64,000 nt of DNA from DATBGO01 sp963695645 (GCA_963695645.1 CAVOHC010000011.1:1-64000); one strand, 5' to 3'; counted from the stretch's first letter, positions 25,015-34,900 are shown. Notes: generated from the letters alone by a model not told the origin. Numbers and translations are program-made.

Positions 25015-26538
25015 TCAGGCATCGAGGTACGCGGCCAGCCCGTGCCGGCCGCCCTCCCGCCCGTAACCTGACTCCCGGTACCCGCCGAACGGGCTGGCCG
25101 GGTCGAACCGGTTGTAGGTATTGGCCCAGACGACACCGGCCCGGAGCCGCTGCGCCATCCACAGGATCCGGCTGCCCTTGTCGGTCCAGATCCCGGCCGA
25201 GAGCCCGTATGGCGTGTTGTTGGCCTTGATCAGCGCCTCCTGTGGCGTGCGGAAGGTGAGCACCGACAGCACCGGCCCGAAGATCTCTTCCCTGGCGATC
25301 CGGTGCGACTGGCTGACCCCGGTGAACACCGTCGGCGGGAACCAGAAGCCCCGCTTCGGCAGCTCGCACGGCGGTGACCAGCGCTGCGCGCCCTCGGCGT
25401 CCCCGGCGGCCGACAGTTCCGTGATCTTGTCCAGCTGCTGCCTGGAGTTGATCGCGCCGATGTCGGTGTTCTTGTCCAGCGGGTCGCCGAGCCGGAGCGT
25501 GCCGAGCCTGGCGCGCAGTCGTTCGACCATCTCGTCCGCCACCGATTCCTGGACCAGCAGCCGGGAGCCTGCGCAGCAGACATGACCCTGGTTGAAGAAG
25601 ATGCCGTTCACGATTCCCTCGACCGCCGCCTCGACCGGCGCGTCGTCGAAGACGACGTTCGCGGCCTTGCCGCCGAGTTCCAGGGTCAGCCGCTTGCCGG
25701 TGCCCGCCACCGCGCGGCTGATTTCCTTGCCGACCTCGGTTGAGCCGGTGAACGCGACCTTGTCAATTCCCGGGTGGGTGACCAGCGCAGCGCCGGTCTC
25801 CCCCGCGCCTGTGAGCACATTCACCACGCCCGGCGGCAGGTCCGCTTGCTGGCAGACCTCGGCGAGCAGCAACGCGGTCAGCGGGGTCGTCTCGGCCGGC
25901 TTGAGCACGCAGGTGTTACCGGCGGCGAGCGCGGGCGCGAGCTTCCAGGCGGCCATCAGCAGCGGGAAGTTCCACGGGATGACCTGACCGGCCACGCCGA
26001 GCGGCCGGGGCGCCTGGCCGAGCCCGGCGTACTCCAGCTTGTCCGCCCAGCCCGCGTGGTAGAAGAAGTGCGCGGCCGCCAGCGGGATATCGACGTCGCG
26101 TGTCTCCCTGATCGGCTTGCCGTTATCCAGGCTCTCCAGCACCGCGAACTCACGGGACCGCTCCTGCAGGATCCGGGCGATCCGGTACAGGTACTTGGCC
26201 CGCTCGGCGCCCGGCATCGGGCCCCACACCTGGTCGTACGCCGCACGGGCCGCGGCCACTGCGCGATCGACGTCCGCCGGTCCGGCCGCCGTCACCTGGG
26301 CCAGCGGCTCCTCGGTCGCCGGATTCTGCGTCCCGAATCGCTGCCCGTCGGCGCCGGGCACGAACTCGCCGTTGATGAAGAGCCCGTACTCCGCCGCGAT
26401 CGTCACGATCTCCCGCGACTCGGGCGCTGGCGCGTACTCCCACGCCGCGCCAGCCGAGCGCGGCCTCACCTGTGTCGAGAGCGCATCCGGCGCGGTGATA
26501 CCGCCGCCCCGGGCCGTTGCGCCCTTCCCGGCCTGCAT
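25015..26538 (-). CDS. NAD(P)-dependent aldehyde dehydrogenase
   Basis: A full-length ALDH, about 507 residues from the proposed ATG 26538 (MQAGKGATA); ATG 26580 is an alternative and neither has a strong ribosome site. Family body starts at EYGLFINGEF; VIPWNFPLLMAAWK, FTGSTEVGK, the general-base LELGGKAANVV and the nucleophile region NQGHVCCAGSR are all present, as is the C-terminal PFGGYRESGYGREGG. It oxidises an aldehyde to an acid; substrate unknown. The open frame continues upstream into a DoxX-like fragment, probably by chance or deletion. Confidence 0.9.
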   Translation of the reverse strand: MQAGKGATARGGGITAPDALSTQVRPRSAGAAWEYAPAPESREIVTIAAEYGLFINGEFVPGADGQRFGTQNPATEEPLAQVTAAGPADVDRAVAAARAAYDQVWGPMPGAERAKYLYRIARILQERSREFAVLESLDNGKPIRETRDVDIPLAAAHFFYHAGWADKLEYAGLGQAPRPLGVAGQVIPWNFPLLMAAWKLAPALAAGNTCVLKPAETTPLTALLLAEVCQQADLPPGVVNVLTGAGETGAALVTHPGIDKVAFTGSTEVGKEISRAVAGTGKRLTLELGGKAANVVFDDAPVEAAVEGIVNGIFFNQGHVCCAGSRLLVQESVADEMVERLRARLGTLRLGDPLDKNTDIGAINSRQQLDKITELSAAGDAEGAQRWSPPCELPKRGFWFPPTVFTGVSQSHRIAREEIFGPVLSVLTFRTPQEALIKANNTPYGLSAGIWTDKGSRILWMAQRLRAGVVWANTYNRFDPASPFGGYRESGYGREGGRHGLAAYLDA

Positions 26539-26670
26539 CAGCAGTGTTCCCGTCGTCCGCCCTACGTTGCTGTGCCACATTCTCGCACCCGGCTGCGGCG
26601 AACTGGACGGCACCGTTGACGCGCACTGCTTGCTCGGTGTTGTCCGGCACAACGGGCACGCATCCGGCGA

Positions 26671-26799
26671 CGGCCGCACCACCGGCTCCGCGAGCGGGGC
26701 AACCGGCTCGGGCCGCCGCAAGGTGTCGTAAACCTGAATGGCGAAGATCGACACCAGCATCGGTCGTGCAACGGCTCTCAGTACCGGCATGAGCAGCAA
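26671..26799 (-). pseudogene. DoxX-family N-terminal fragment
   Basis: The 43 residues at the 5' end of the frame leading into the ALDH (MPVLRAVARPMLVSIFAI, then YDTLRRPEPVAPLAEPVV) look like the first membrane helix and loop of an actinobacterial DoxX-family quinone-oxidoreductase-like protein. The rest of a DoxX protein is missing and the sequence changes to unrelated, Ser/Cys-rich residues before the ALDH domain. Best read as a deletion scar that happens to be in frame. Confidence 0.5.
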
Positions 26800-26906
26800 C
26801 TGCCCACCCAGGCGGGCTTGTAATATCCCCGCTTCGCCGAGTGGGACCTCTGGCCCTTGCCAGTAATGGCACGGAGCAGATTCTATGAAGCGTGCGTAGG
26901 AGGAGC

Positions 26907-28652
26907 ATGGCGTCCGATGAGGGAACTGATCTGATGTCAGCCCCGGCCGACATGACCGCGGGTCCGGCGCTGCCGAAGGCCCCGACGGGAGTCTGCGGCC
27001 TGGACGAGATCACCAGGGGCGGGCTGCCCCGGGGCAGGTCGACCCTCGTAACAGGCGGCGCTGGATCCGGCAAGACGCTGCTGGGCCTGCAGTTCCTCGT
27101 CTCGGGCGCGCGCGACTACCGCGAGCCTGGCGTGCTGGTCACCTTTGAAGAGTCGGCCGAGAAGGTGAGCGCCAACGTTGCATCACTGGGGTTCAACCTT
27201 GACGCGCTCCAGCGGGACCGGCTACTCGTCGTGCATTCCTTCCGGGTCGACCCGGCCGAGGTCATCGAGACGGGCGAGTTCGACCTCGACCCGCTGTTCC
27301 TCCTGATCGGCGACTCTATCGAGCGCATCGGGGCCAAGCGCGTCGTGCTCGACACCGTCGAGCTGCTGTTCGGCGCGTTCCAGGATCAGGTGACCGTGCG
27401 AGCCGAACTCGGCCGGCTGTTCCGCTGGCTCGAGGACCGGGATGTAACCGCCATCGTGACCGGCGAGCGGGGCGACAGTGCGCTCACCCGGCACGGGATC
27501 GAGGAGTACGTGTCCGACTGCGTGATCGTCCTAGATCACCGCATTCAGGAGGGCATCTCCACCCGCCGCCTCAGGGTGGTGAAGTACCGGGGGTCGGCGC
27601 ACGAGACAAACGAGTACCCGTTCTTGATCTCAGGCCATGGTTTCGTCATGCTGCCTATCACGTCGATCACGCTGGACTACGGCGCGCCCGAGGATCGCAT
27701 CTCGACCGGCGTGACCCGCCTCGACCACATGCTGGCCGGCGGCCTGTTCCGCGGATCGACCCTCCTGCTCAGCGGGGCGGCAGGTACCGGCAAGACCACG
27801 CTTGCCGCGCATCTCGTCGACTCGGCATGCGCGCGGGGTGAGCGGGCGCTGCTGATGCTCTTCGAGGAGGCACCCGACCAGGTCAGCCGGAACATGCGAT
27901 CGGTGGGCCTCGACCTTGGGCGCTGGGTCGATGCGGGCCTGCTGCGCATATGGGCGGCCCGGCCGACGGCGTTCGGGCTCGAGACGCATCTGGCGATCCT
28001 CGCACGGCTGATCGAGGAGTTCACGCCGTCCGTCGCCGTCCTGGACGGGATCGCCAGTCTCACCCAGGGGGCCTCCGGATCCGAGGTCACTTCGATGGTG
28101 GCCCGCCAGATCGACCTGCTCAAGGCCGGCGGGATCACCGCGATGGCGACGACCCTGGCTCACGAGGACGAAACGAGCACGGTGGGCATTTCGTCGCTGG
28201 TGGATACCTGGCTGCTGCTGCGCAACGTGGAGTCCGACGGTGAGCGCAACCGGCTGCTGTTCGTGCTGAAGTCGCGGGGCACCGCCCATTCGAACCAGGT
28301 GCGGGAGTTCGTGCTCACCGGCCACGGCGTCGAGCTCGTCGATGTGTATGTGGGCCCGGCGGGCGTCTTGGCCGGCTCCGCACGGCTAGCGCAGGAGGCC
28401 CGAGAGCGCAGCGCGGTAGTCCAGCAGGCTGAGGACCTTATGAGACGCCGACGCGAACTTCAGCACGCCATCGTGGCGAGTGAGGCCCGGCTCGCCATGC
28501 TGCAGGAGGAGATCGCCTCGGACCGGGCCGAGATTGAGCGGATCGACGGGCATCAGCAGCGTCAAGCGGCCGACGCTGACGCGGACCGGTCGGCGATGGC
28601 CTCGCAGCGCTGGGCCGATCCGGCCCCGCGGGACGACGGCGGGCAACGGTGA
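26907..28652 (+). CDS. kaiC: KaiC-family double ATPase
   Basis: A 581-residue KaiC homologue; ATG 26907 follows AGGAGGAG directly. Two RecA-like domains: first Walker A GGAGSGKT at 50-57 with catalytic Glu pair 81-82, second GAAGTGKTT at 290-298 with Glu320-321. In the second domain, ISSLVDTWLLL aligns with the cyanobacterial phosphorylation loop ISTITDT, so Ser429 and Ser430 correspond to Ser431 and Thr432. The C-terminus (493-555) is a charged coiled coil instead of the KaiA-binding tail, and no kaiA is present. KaiB overlaps it by four bases. Probably a signalling ATPase/kinase rather than a proven clock. Confidence 0.93.
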   Translation: MASDEGTDLMSAPADMTAGPALPKAPTGVCGLDEITRGGLPRGRSTLVTGGAGSGKTLLGLQFLVSGARDYREPGVLVTFEESAEKVSANVASLGFNLDALQRDRLLVVHSFRVDPAEVIETGEFDLDPLFLLIGDSIERIGAKRVVLDTVELLFGAFQDQVTVRAELGRLFRWLEDRDVTAIVTGERGDSALTRHGIEEYVSDCVIVLDHRIQEGISTRRLRVVKYRGSAHETNEYPFLISGHGFVMLPITSITLDYGAPEDRISTGVTRLDHMLAGGLFRGSTLLLSGAAGTGKTTLAAHLVDSACARGERALLMLFEEAPDQVSRNMRSVGLDLGRWVDAGLLRIWAARPTAFGLETHLAILARLIEEFTPSVAVLDGIASLTQGASGSEVTSMVARQIDLLKAGGITAMATTLAHEDETSTVGISSLVDTWLLLRNVESDGERNRLLFVLKSRGTAHSNQVREFVLTGHGVELVDVYVGPAGVLAGSARLAQEARERSAVVQQAEDLMRRRRELQHAIVASEARLAMLQEEIASDRAEIERIDGHQQRQAADADADRSAMASQRWADPAPRDDGGQR

Positions 28653-28990
28653 CCCCTCCGCACGCCGGTGATACCGGCGCCGGAGCGTCGGCCGCCTCCG
28701 GTGACACCTGGGAGCTGCGGCTCTACGTGACAGGACGCTCGCCCAAGTCCGTCCGGGCGATCGAGAATCTGGAGCGTGCCTGCGAGCAGCACCTGGATGG
28801 GCGGTATCACATCGAGGTCGTGGACCTGCTGGAGAACCCGCGGCTGGCGGCCGACGACCAGATCCTGGCCGTGCCCACGCTGGTCCGGAAGCTGCCGCCG
28901 CCCATCAGGAAGATCGTCGGAGACCTCTCCGACACTGACCGTCTCCTTGTCGGCTTGCAGCTCCGAGCGCGAAAGGGCGGGGTGACGTGA
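28649..28990 (+). CDS. kaiB: KaiB-like protein
   Basis: A 113-residue protein starting at GTG 28649 inside the kaiC stop. Residues 22-105 have the KaiB thioredoxin-like pattern: ELRLYVTGRSPKSVRAIENL, then YHIEVVDLLENPRLA, AVPTLVRKLPPPIRKIVGDL. An N-terminal 20-residue Gly/Ala/Ser extension is unusual. KaiB binds the first KaiC ring after changing fold in cyanobacteria; the tight coupling here indicates a complex with the KaiC just upstream. The function in actinomycetes is not established. Confidence 0.92.
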   Translation: MTPPHAGDTGAGASAASGDTWELRLYVTGRSPKSVRAIENLERACEQHLDGRYHIEVVDLLENPRLAADDQILAVPTLVRKLPPPIRKIVGDLSDTDRLLVGLQLRARKGGVT

Positions 28991-29089
28991 CCGAAATCAC
29001 CGCCGCGGTTCGTACCGGGCGCGTGCCCGCTGGGTGCGTGCCTGCCGGGATAGGCGCCGAGCGGCTGCCTCAGCCGTGCGAGGCGTCCC

Positions 29090-31033
29090 GTGACGGCCGC
29101 TGAGTCTGACGCAGCGGCTGCCGGGGACTCGCTGGAGGAACTGCGCCGCGAGCTCGATGAGGCGCGGGACACCTTGCGCACCATCCGTGCGGGCGGATTC
29201 GATGCGCTCGTCATCGATACCGGCAGCGGCGAGGAGGTGTTCGCGCTCACCGGCGCCGGGCAGCCGTACGGCCTGCTGGTCGAGGGCATGGCCGAGGGAA
29301 CGCGCAACTATTTCCGCGCCGTGGCGGCCGACTACGACGGCACCCTTGCTGAGGGCCCGGTCGACCCGGACACCCTGGCGGCGATCACCGAGTCACGCGC
29401 ACGGGGAATCCGGGTGATCTTGGTCACCGGGCGGATCATGAGTGAGTTGCGTGCCGTGTTCCCGGAGGTCGAGGAGCATTTCGACGCGATCGTCGCCGAG
29501 AACGGCGGGCTAATAGTGACCCCGGTCGGCATCCGCCTGCTGGCCGCCCCCGTAGGCCAGCCCGTCAGCGTGGCGCTGACCGCCCGTGGTGTCGCCCACC
29601 GCATCGGGCAGGTGATGGTCGGCTGCGCCGCGGCCGACGAGCCGGCCGCGCTGGAGGTCGTCCGCGAACTGGGCCTGGACTGCGCGCTCGTCCGGAACCG
29701 CGGCGAGCTGATGATCCTCCCGGCGGGCGTGACCAAAGCCGGCGGACTGATTGAGGCCCTCAGCGACCTGGGCCTTTCGCCCCACAACACCGTCGGCGTC
29801 GGCGACGCCGAGAACGACCACAGCCTGCTGGATGCGTGCGAGATCGGCGTGGCAGTCGCCAACGCGGTTGGCGCCCTCCGCGATCGCGCCGATGTGGTGC
29901 TGGATCTTCCGGACGGTGCCGGGGTGGCCAACCTGCTGCGGGGACCACTGCTCGCCGGGCGTGCCCACCTCCATCCGCGCCGCTGGCAGATAACGCTGGG
30001 CACCGACGACCGCGGCCGGGCCGTAACCGTGCCCGCGTCGCAGCTCAATGTCGCGATCTGCGGGGGAACGGGGGACGGCAAGTCGTACCTGGCCGGCCTG
30101 GTCTGCGAGCAGCTGGTCCGCCTCAACTACTCCCTGGTGGTCTTCGACCCCGAAGGCGACCATCTCGGGCTCGGCGAGCTGCGCGGCGTGTTCGTCACCG
30201 GTGGCCAGGAGGGCCGCCTCGCCGACCCCGCTGAGGTGGTGCGCCTCCTGCGGCACGGCCACCCGGCCGTGGTCATCGACCTGTCCCACCTCGGGTCCTC
30301 CGGCCACGCCGACTACGCGGCGGGCCTGGCGGGCGAAGTCGCGGCCCACCGGGCCGCGACCGGTCTCCCGCAATGGATGGTCGTCGACGAAGCCCACGGG
30401 CCTATCGGGAGGGCGGCGGTCGCGCGCCGCATCTTCGACCCGGGCGCCAAGGGCTATCTGCTCATCACCTGGCAGCCCGAGGAACTGTCGGCCGACGCCC
30501 TCGTCGCTCTCGACGCCGTGATCGCCCTCGGCTCGCCGCAGCCCAGCGACTCGCTTGTCGATCTGACCGCGGCAGTGGCCGATATTCCCCGCGCCGAGAT
30601 CGCCCGGCTCCTCAGCGGGCCGACCGGCCGGGCGGTGCTGGCCTGGCGACAGCGGCCCGGCCTGGCTGTGGCGTTCACCCCGGGGAACCGGATCACGCCT
30701 CATCTGCGCCACGAGCATAAATACAACCGGTCCGGTGTGGAGCCCGGCCACCGGTTCTACTTCCGCACCGAGCCCGACACCCCCACCGGCGCGGTCGCCG
30801 CCAACCTCGCCGAGCTTGAGGCCGAGCTTGGCCGATGTGACCAGGGCGCAGTACGTCACCATTGCGCTGGCCGGGACTTCTCCCGCTGGGCTTTCAGTGT
30901 CTTCCACGACAGGGCGCTCGCTGCTAACCTCAGCGCCGCCGAAAGCGCTCTCACAGGCGAGAGCCACGGCGCGGCAGTCGAACAGGTCCGGCTGGCCCTC
31001 ATCGCGGCACTCCAGGCCCGACGCCCCCGCTAA
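29090..31033 (+). CDS. PAS-kinase-like leader fused to HAD phosphatase and HerA-like ATPase
   Basis: A 647-residue fusion from GTG 29090. Residues 14-70 (EELRRELDEARDTLRTIRAG, then FDALVIDTGSGEEVFAL) match the header of PAS-type histidine kinases often found beside kaiBC. At 71 it switches to a HAD-IIB phosphatase: Asp81-x-Asp83 (ADYDGT), Thr113, Lys216 and GVGDAEND (236-243). From about 290 a HerA/DUF87-like ATPase follows, with Walker A GGTGDGKS (325-332) and Walker B VVDEAHG (431-437). HAD-DUF87 fusions are known in bacteria; the kinase-type header here is odd. It lies 99 bases after kaiB and is probably in the same operon. Confidence 0.85.
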   Translation: MTAAESDAAAAGDSLEELRRELDEARDTLRTIRAGGFDALVIDTGSGEEVFALTGAGQPYGLLVEGMAEGTRNYFRAVAADYDGTLAEGPVDPDTLAAITESRARGIRVILVTGRIMSELRAVFPEVEEHFDAIVAENGGLIVTPVGIRLLAAPVGQPVSVALTARGVAHRIGQVMVGCAAADEPAALEVVRELGLDCALVRNRGELMILPAGVTKAGGLIEALSDLGLSPHNTVGVGDAENDHSLLDACEIGVAVANAVGALRDRADVVLDLPDGAGVANLLRGPLLAGRAHLHPRRWQITLGTDDRGRAVTVPASQLNVAICGGTGDGKSYLAGLVCEQLVRLNYSLVVFDPEGDHLGLGELRGVFVTGGQEGRLADPAEVVRLLRHGHPAVVIDLSHLGSSGHADYAAGLAGEVAAHRAATGLPQWMVVDEAHGPIGRAAVARRIFDPGAKGYLLITWQPEELSADALVALDAVIALGSPQPSDSLVDLTAAVADIPRAEIARLLSGPTGRAVLAWRQRPGLAVAFTPGNRITPHLRHEHKYNRSGVEPGHRFYFRTEPDTPTGAVAANLAELEAELGRCDQGAVRHHCAGRDFSRWAFSVFHDRALAANLSAAESALTGESHGAAVEQVRLALIAALQARRPR

Positions 31034-31073
31034 GCCCGCCTTGCCCGGCCAGTCGGATTACGCGCTTGCCTAA

Positions 31074-31133
31074 GCCGAGTTGATTGACGCCGAGTTGATT
31101 GACGCCGAGTTGGTCGACGCCGAGTTGGTTGAC
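31074..31133 (+). repeat. 15-bp minisatellite
   Basis: Four units of GCCGAGTTGATTGAC, the last two with TGGT in place of TGAT. It lies 40 bases after the HAD-ATPase stop and about 150 before the TM2 gene. No gene depends on it. Confidence 0.85.
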
Positions 31134-31284
31134 ACTGCCGGAGTAGGAGTTCCGGGGCAGGGCCGCCCGGCGGCGGCTGTGACGGGGCGCATCGTGAGTG
31201 AGGCCCCCGTGTTCACAGTGAACAGGGACAGAAAACGGGCACCTATAGTTATGAGCCGTTACTACATACGCCCACGGAGCCGAC

Positions 31285-31899
31285 ATGACCGCTGGCCCGC
31301 ACGACCCGGATCCTGACGCGCAATGGCAAGTCCGGTTGCCGCCATCAGACCCGCTAGCCGCGGACCATTACTTGCCACCGCCCGGCGAGCAATGGCAGGA
31401 CCCGCCGCCCGGCCAGCAACGGCAAGACCCGCCACCCGGCCAGCAACGGCAGGACCCGCCAACGGATCAGCAGGCGCGCACCTGGCAGCAGCCAGGCCAG
31501 CAATGGCAGGACGCGCCGCCGGATGAGCAGGCGCGCACCTGGCAGCAGCCAGGCCAGCAATGGCAGGACCCGCCCCTGGATCAGCAGGCGCGCACCTGGC
31601 AGCAACCCCGCCAGCAATGGCAGGGCGGCTACGACGCGCAGTATCAGATGCGCCCTGTTGTCGCGCCGCGAAGCCCTGCGCTCGGCGTGCTGCTGTCGTT
31701 CTTCATTCCCGGGCTCGGCTCCATGGTGAACGGCCGCCCGGCCAAAGGCATCCTGATCTTGATCACGTACGTCATCGGATGGGTCCTGACCCTCGTCCTG
31801 ATCGGCGTGCCCATCCTGTTCGGAGCCTGGATCTGGGGAATGGTCGACGGCTACAAGGCCGCCCAGGCGTGGAACCGGTCACACGGGATCATCAGCTAG
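31285..31899 (+). CDS. TM2-domain protein with Gln/Pro/Trp repeat
   Basis: A 204-residue protein. Residues 30-122 are a Gln-rich cytosolic stretch with a 19-residue repeat (ARTWQQPGQQWQDPPLDQQ type, 57 bases) present almost three times. Then RSPALGVLLSFFIPGLGSM begins a TM2-like domain: two helices at about 133-150 and 155-180 with GLGSMVNGRPAKGI between them and ending MVDGYKAAQAWNR. TM2 proteins are small membrane proteins of poorly known role. It converges with the CtpI-like gene 20 bases away. Confidence 0.85.
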   Translation: MTAGPHDPDPDAQWQVRLPPSDPLAADHYLPPPGEQWQDPPPGQQRQDPPPGQQRQDPPTDQQARTWQQPGQQWQDAPPDEQARTWQQPGQQWQDPPLDQQARTWQQPRQQWQGGYDAQYQMRPVVAPRSPALGVLLSFFIPGLGSMVNGRPAKGILILITYVIGWVLTLVLIGVPILFGAWIWGMVDGYKAAQAWNRSHGIIS

Positions 31900-31919
31900 G
31901 CCGCGGCTGAGCTTGCCGG

Positions 31920-34900
31920 TCAAACAGCGGCAGACCGCAGGGGCGCGCTGCGCGGCTGCGGCTCGGCGGGGCCGGGAGGTGGCGCCTCCGTGCCGCGGCC
32001 GGTCAGCAGCGCGACGGCGTGCTGGGCTTCGGCCGACTCGCCCAGCGACCGGATCACCGGCAGGATGTGCCGGCCAGCCGGCGGCAGCAGGAGCGAGCCC
32101 GCGGTGGCCGCCACCGAGCTGGTTCCGGCGATGGCCCAGCCGACCGGGCCGATCGGCGTGCAGCCGAAGAACTGGCTGACGCCCGGGGTCTGCACGATGC
32201 CGACGAGGACGCCAGCGCTGGCCAGGCCCGCGATGGCGACGGTCGGGCTGCGGCCACCGACCAGCAGGGTCTGGCCGAGTTCGGTGCCGACCAGCGCCGC
32301 CAGGCCGACGGTGCGGGCGCGGGCGCGCCGGCCGGTCATTCTCGCCGCCAGCCAGGCGGCGGTGGCGCCGGCAGTCGTCGCCGCAGCGCGTACGGCAACC
32401 TCTTCGGTGAGCGCTGACCCTAGTGATGCCTCCGGTCCTTCCGCCAGCAGCGTGCCGACAGCCTCCGGGTCAGGCGGCCGCAGCGCGACGGCCAGCGCGG
32501 GAGCGAGGTCAGTGAGCAGGTTGACCAGCAAGAGCTGGCGGGCAGACAGGGGTGACGTGCCGGTCAGCAGCGCGCCGAGCAGCGTGTAACCGATCTCGCC
32601 GATGTTCCCGCCGACCAGGATGCCGATCGCCTGCCGGACGGACGCCCACATTGCCCGGCCTTCCACGACGGCGGACAGGATGGTCTCCAGCCGGTCGTCG
32701 CCGACGACCAGGTCGGCAGCGGCACGGGCGGCCGGCGTGCCGCGCTTGCCGAGCGCGATGCCGACATCGGCCAGGGCAATCGCCCCCGCGTCGTTCGCGC
32801 CGTCGCCGGTCATCGCGACCGTGCGGCCCAGCCGCTGGAACGCCTGGACTACCCGGACCTTCTGGGCCGGAGTACTGCGGGCGATCACCGACGCGTTAGC
32901 GAGCGCGGCCGAGAGCGCCTCGTCGTCGAGCTTGTCGAGCTCGATGCCGGTGACGATGTCACCCCCGTTGAGGACGTCAAGCTCGGTCGCGATCGCTGCG
33001 GCGGTTGCCGGATGGTCACCGGTGATCATCACGACATGGACGCCCGCATCACGTAGCTCGCGCACTGACGCGCCAGCGGTGGCACGGACCGGATCACCGA
33101 ACGCCACGAAACCGACGAAGGACAGTTCCTTTACCTCGTCATCGGCCAGCTGGTATCCCGCGGCGACGTGGTTCTCGGCCACAGCGAGAACGCGGTAGCC
33201 GCCGGCGGTCAGCCGGTCGAGCTGGGCGGTCAGCCGCTTCAGCGCCGGCGCGCCGAGTGCGCGGCCGCGCCATCGCACGCAGCGCGGCAGGATTACTTCC
33301 GGCGCGCCCTTGACCGACAGCAGCGGGCCGTTAGATGCCTTGCCCTTGGCCCCGTCCGCACTGGCCGTTCCGGCCGTGGCCGTTCCCGCGCTGCCTGTTC
33401 CCGCGCTGGCTGTTCCCGCGTTGACCGTGCCCGCGCTGACCGTGCCCGCGCTGACCGTTCCCGCGCTGGCCGTTCCCGCTCTGGCAGTGCCCGCACTGAC
33501 CATTCCCGCGCTGACCGTGGCGGTGGCCGTGCCCGCGGTGGCCGTGCCCGTACTGCCCAGGGTGGCGTGGTAGCTGCGGCTCGGCTCGAACGGAAGCGCG
33601 GCGATCCTGCGCCAGCTGGGGTGCCCCTCGGACCGGCTTACCTGCTCGGCGCCCGCCGCGACGGTCACCGCCTCGTCCGTCATGTGCTCGGCCTTGCGTC
33701 CGGGGCGTGCTTGCGGGGTCGCGCGCAGCGCTGCCGCGAGGACCTGGCGGCGTGCGCTGTCGAGCGCACCACGGCGCTTGCAGGCCGCCCCGTCCGATAC
33801 CGCCGCCACCGCCATCCGCCCCTGGGTCAGCGTGCCGGTCTTGTCGAAGCACAGCACATCCACCCGGCCCAGCGCCTCGATCGTGCGCGGGTTGCGGACC
33901 AGCGCGCCGCGCGCCGCCAGCCGGCGGGCCGAGGCGAGCTGCGCCGCGGATACCAGGAATGGCAGCCCCTCCGGGACCGACGCGACTGCCAGGCCGACGG
34001 CAGCGCCGATGCTGTCGCGAGCGGGCCGTCCCCGCAGCAGGCCGGCTCCGACGACCGCGACTGCCGAGCCGAGCGCGAGCGGCAGGGTAGTGCGCGTGAT
34101 CTGCGCGAGCCTCGCCTCCACGCCGGTGACCGGCGCTGCGCCGGAAGCCGCCGCCATGCTCCGCCCGGTCTCGGTCGCGCTACCGGTCGCCACCACGACG
34201 GCGGTGGCTCGCCCGGCCGCCACCGCGGTGCCCTCATAGAGCATCGAGCGCCGGTCGGCGATCGCGTGCGCGGGCACCGGCGCGCTCGTCTTGTCCACCG
34301 GGAACGACTCGCCGGTCAGCGACGACTCGTCAACCTGCAGCGCCCGTGCGTCCAGCAGCCGGCAGTCGGCGGGCACTACCTCGCCAGCGCCAAGCACCAC
34401 GATGTCACCGGGCACCAGCCGGGCGGCGAGCACCGTCTGCTCGCGGCCGTCCCTGAGTACCCGCGCGGTCACCGCCGACGTCTCGAACAGCTGCGCCATC
34501 GAGCGGTCAGTCCAGACCCGCTGGACACCGCCGATCAGCGCGGACAGCGCGCCGACGCCGGTGACGATCACGGCGTCGGTCACCGCGCCGATGCTCGCGG
34601 AGAGCGCGGCACCGCCGGCGAGTATCGGCGTCAGCGGGTTGGCGAGCTCAGCGAGGAAGGCGCGCTGCAGCGACAGCTCGGTCGGCTGCCGCTCGTCGGG
34701 GTGCCAGCGGCGCCGCGCGTCCTCGCCGCCAAGCCCGGCAGGCCGGCTCCGCAGCCGTTCCAGCACCACCTCGGCGGGCATCGCATGCCAGGGCGTGCGC
34801 GGCGGCGGAGCGGCGGCCGGGCGCCGGGCGAGTTCTGCCGCTGACCAGGCCCCGCTGGTCAGCGCGATCGCGGCAGCGCCGTTCACCGCCAGCAGGCTCC

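Noticed and set aside
28987..29103. A 38-residue frame from GTG overlapping the kaiB stop
   Set aside because: No homology, overlaps the next gene start, and composition is unremarkable; kept only as a possible leader.
33168..34844. A 558-residue plus-strand frame antisense to the P-type ATPase
   Set aside because: It is Arg-rich and repeats the minisatellite out of frame; the minus strand has DKTG, TGES and GDGAND motifs.
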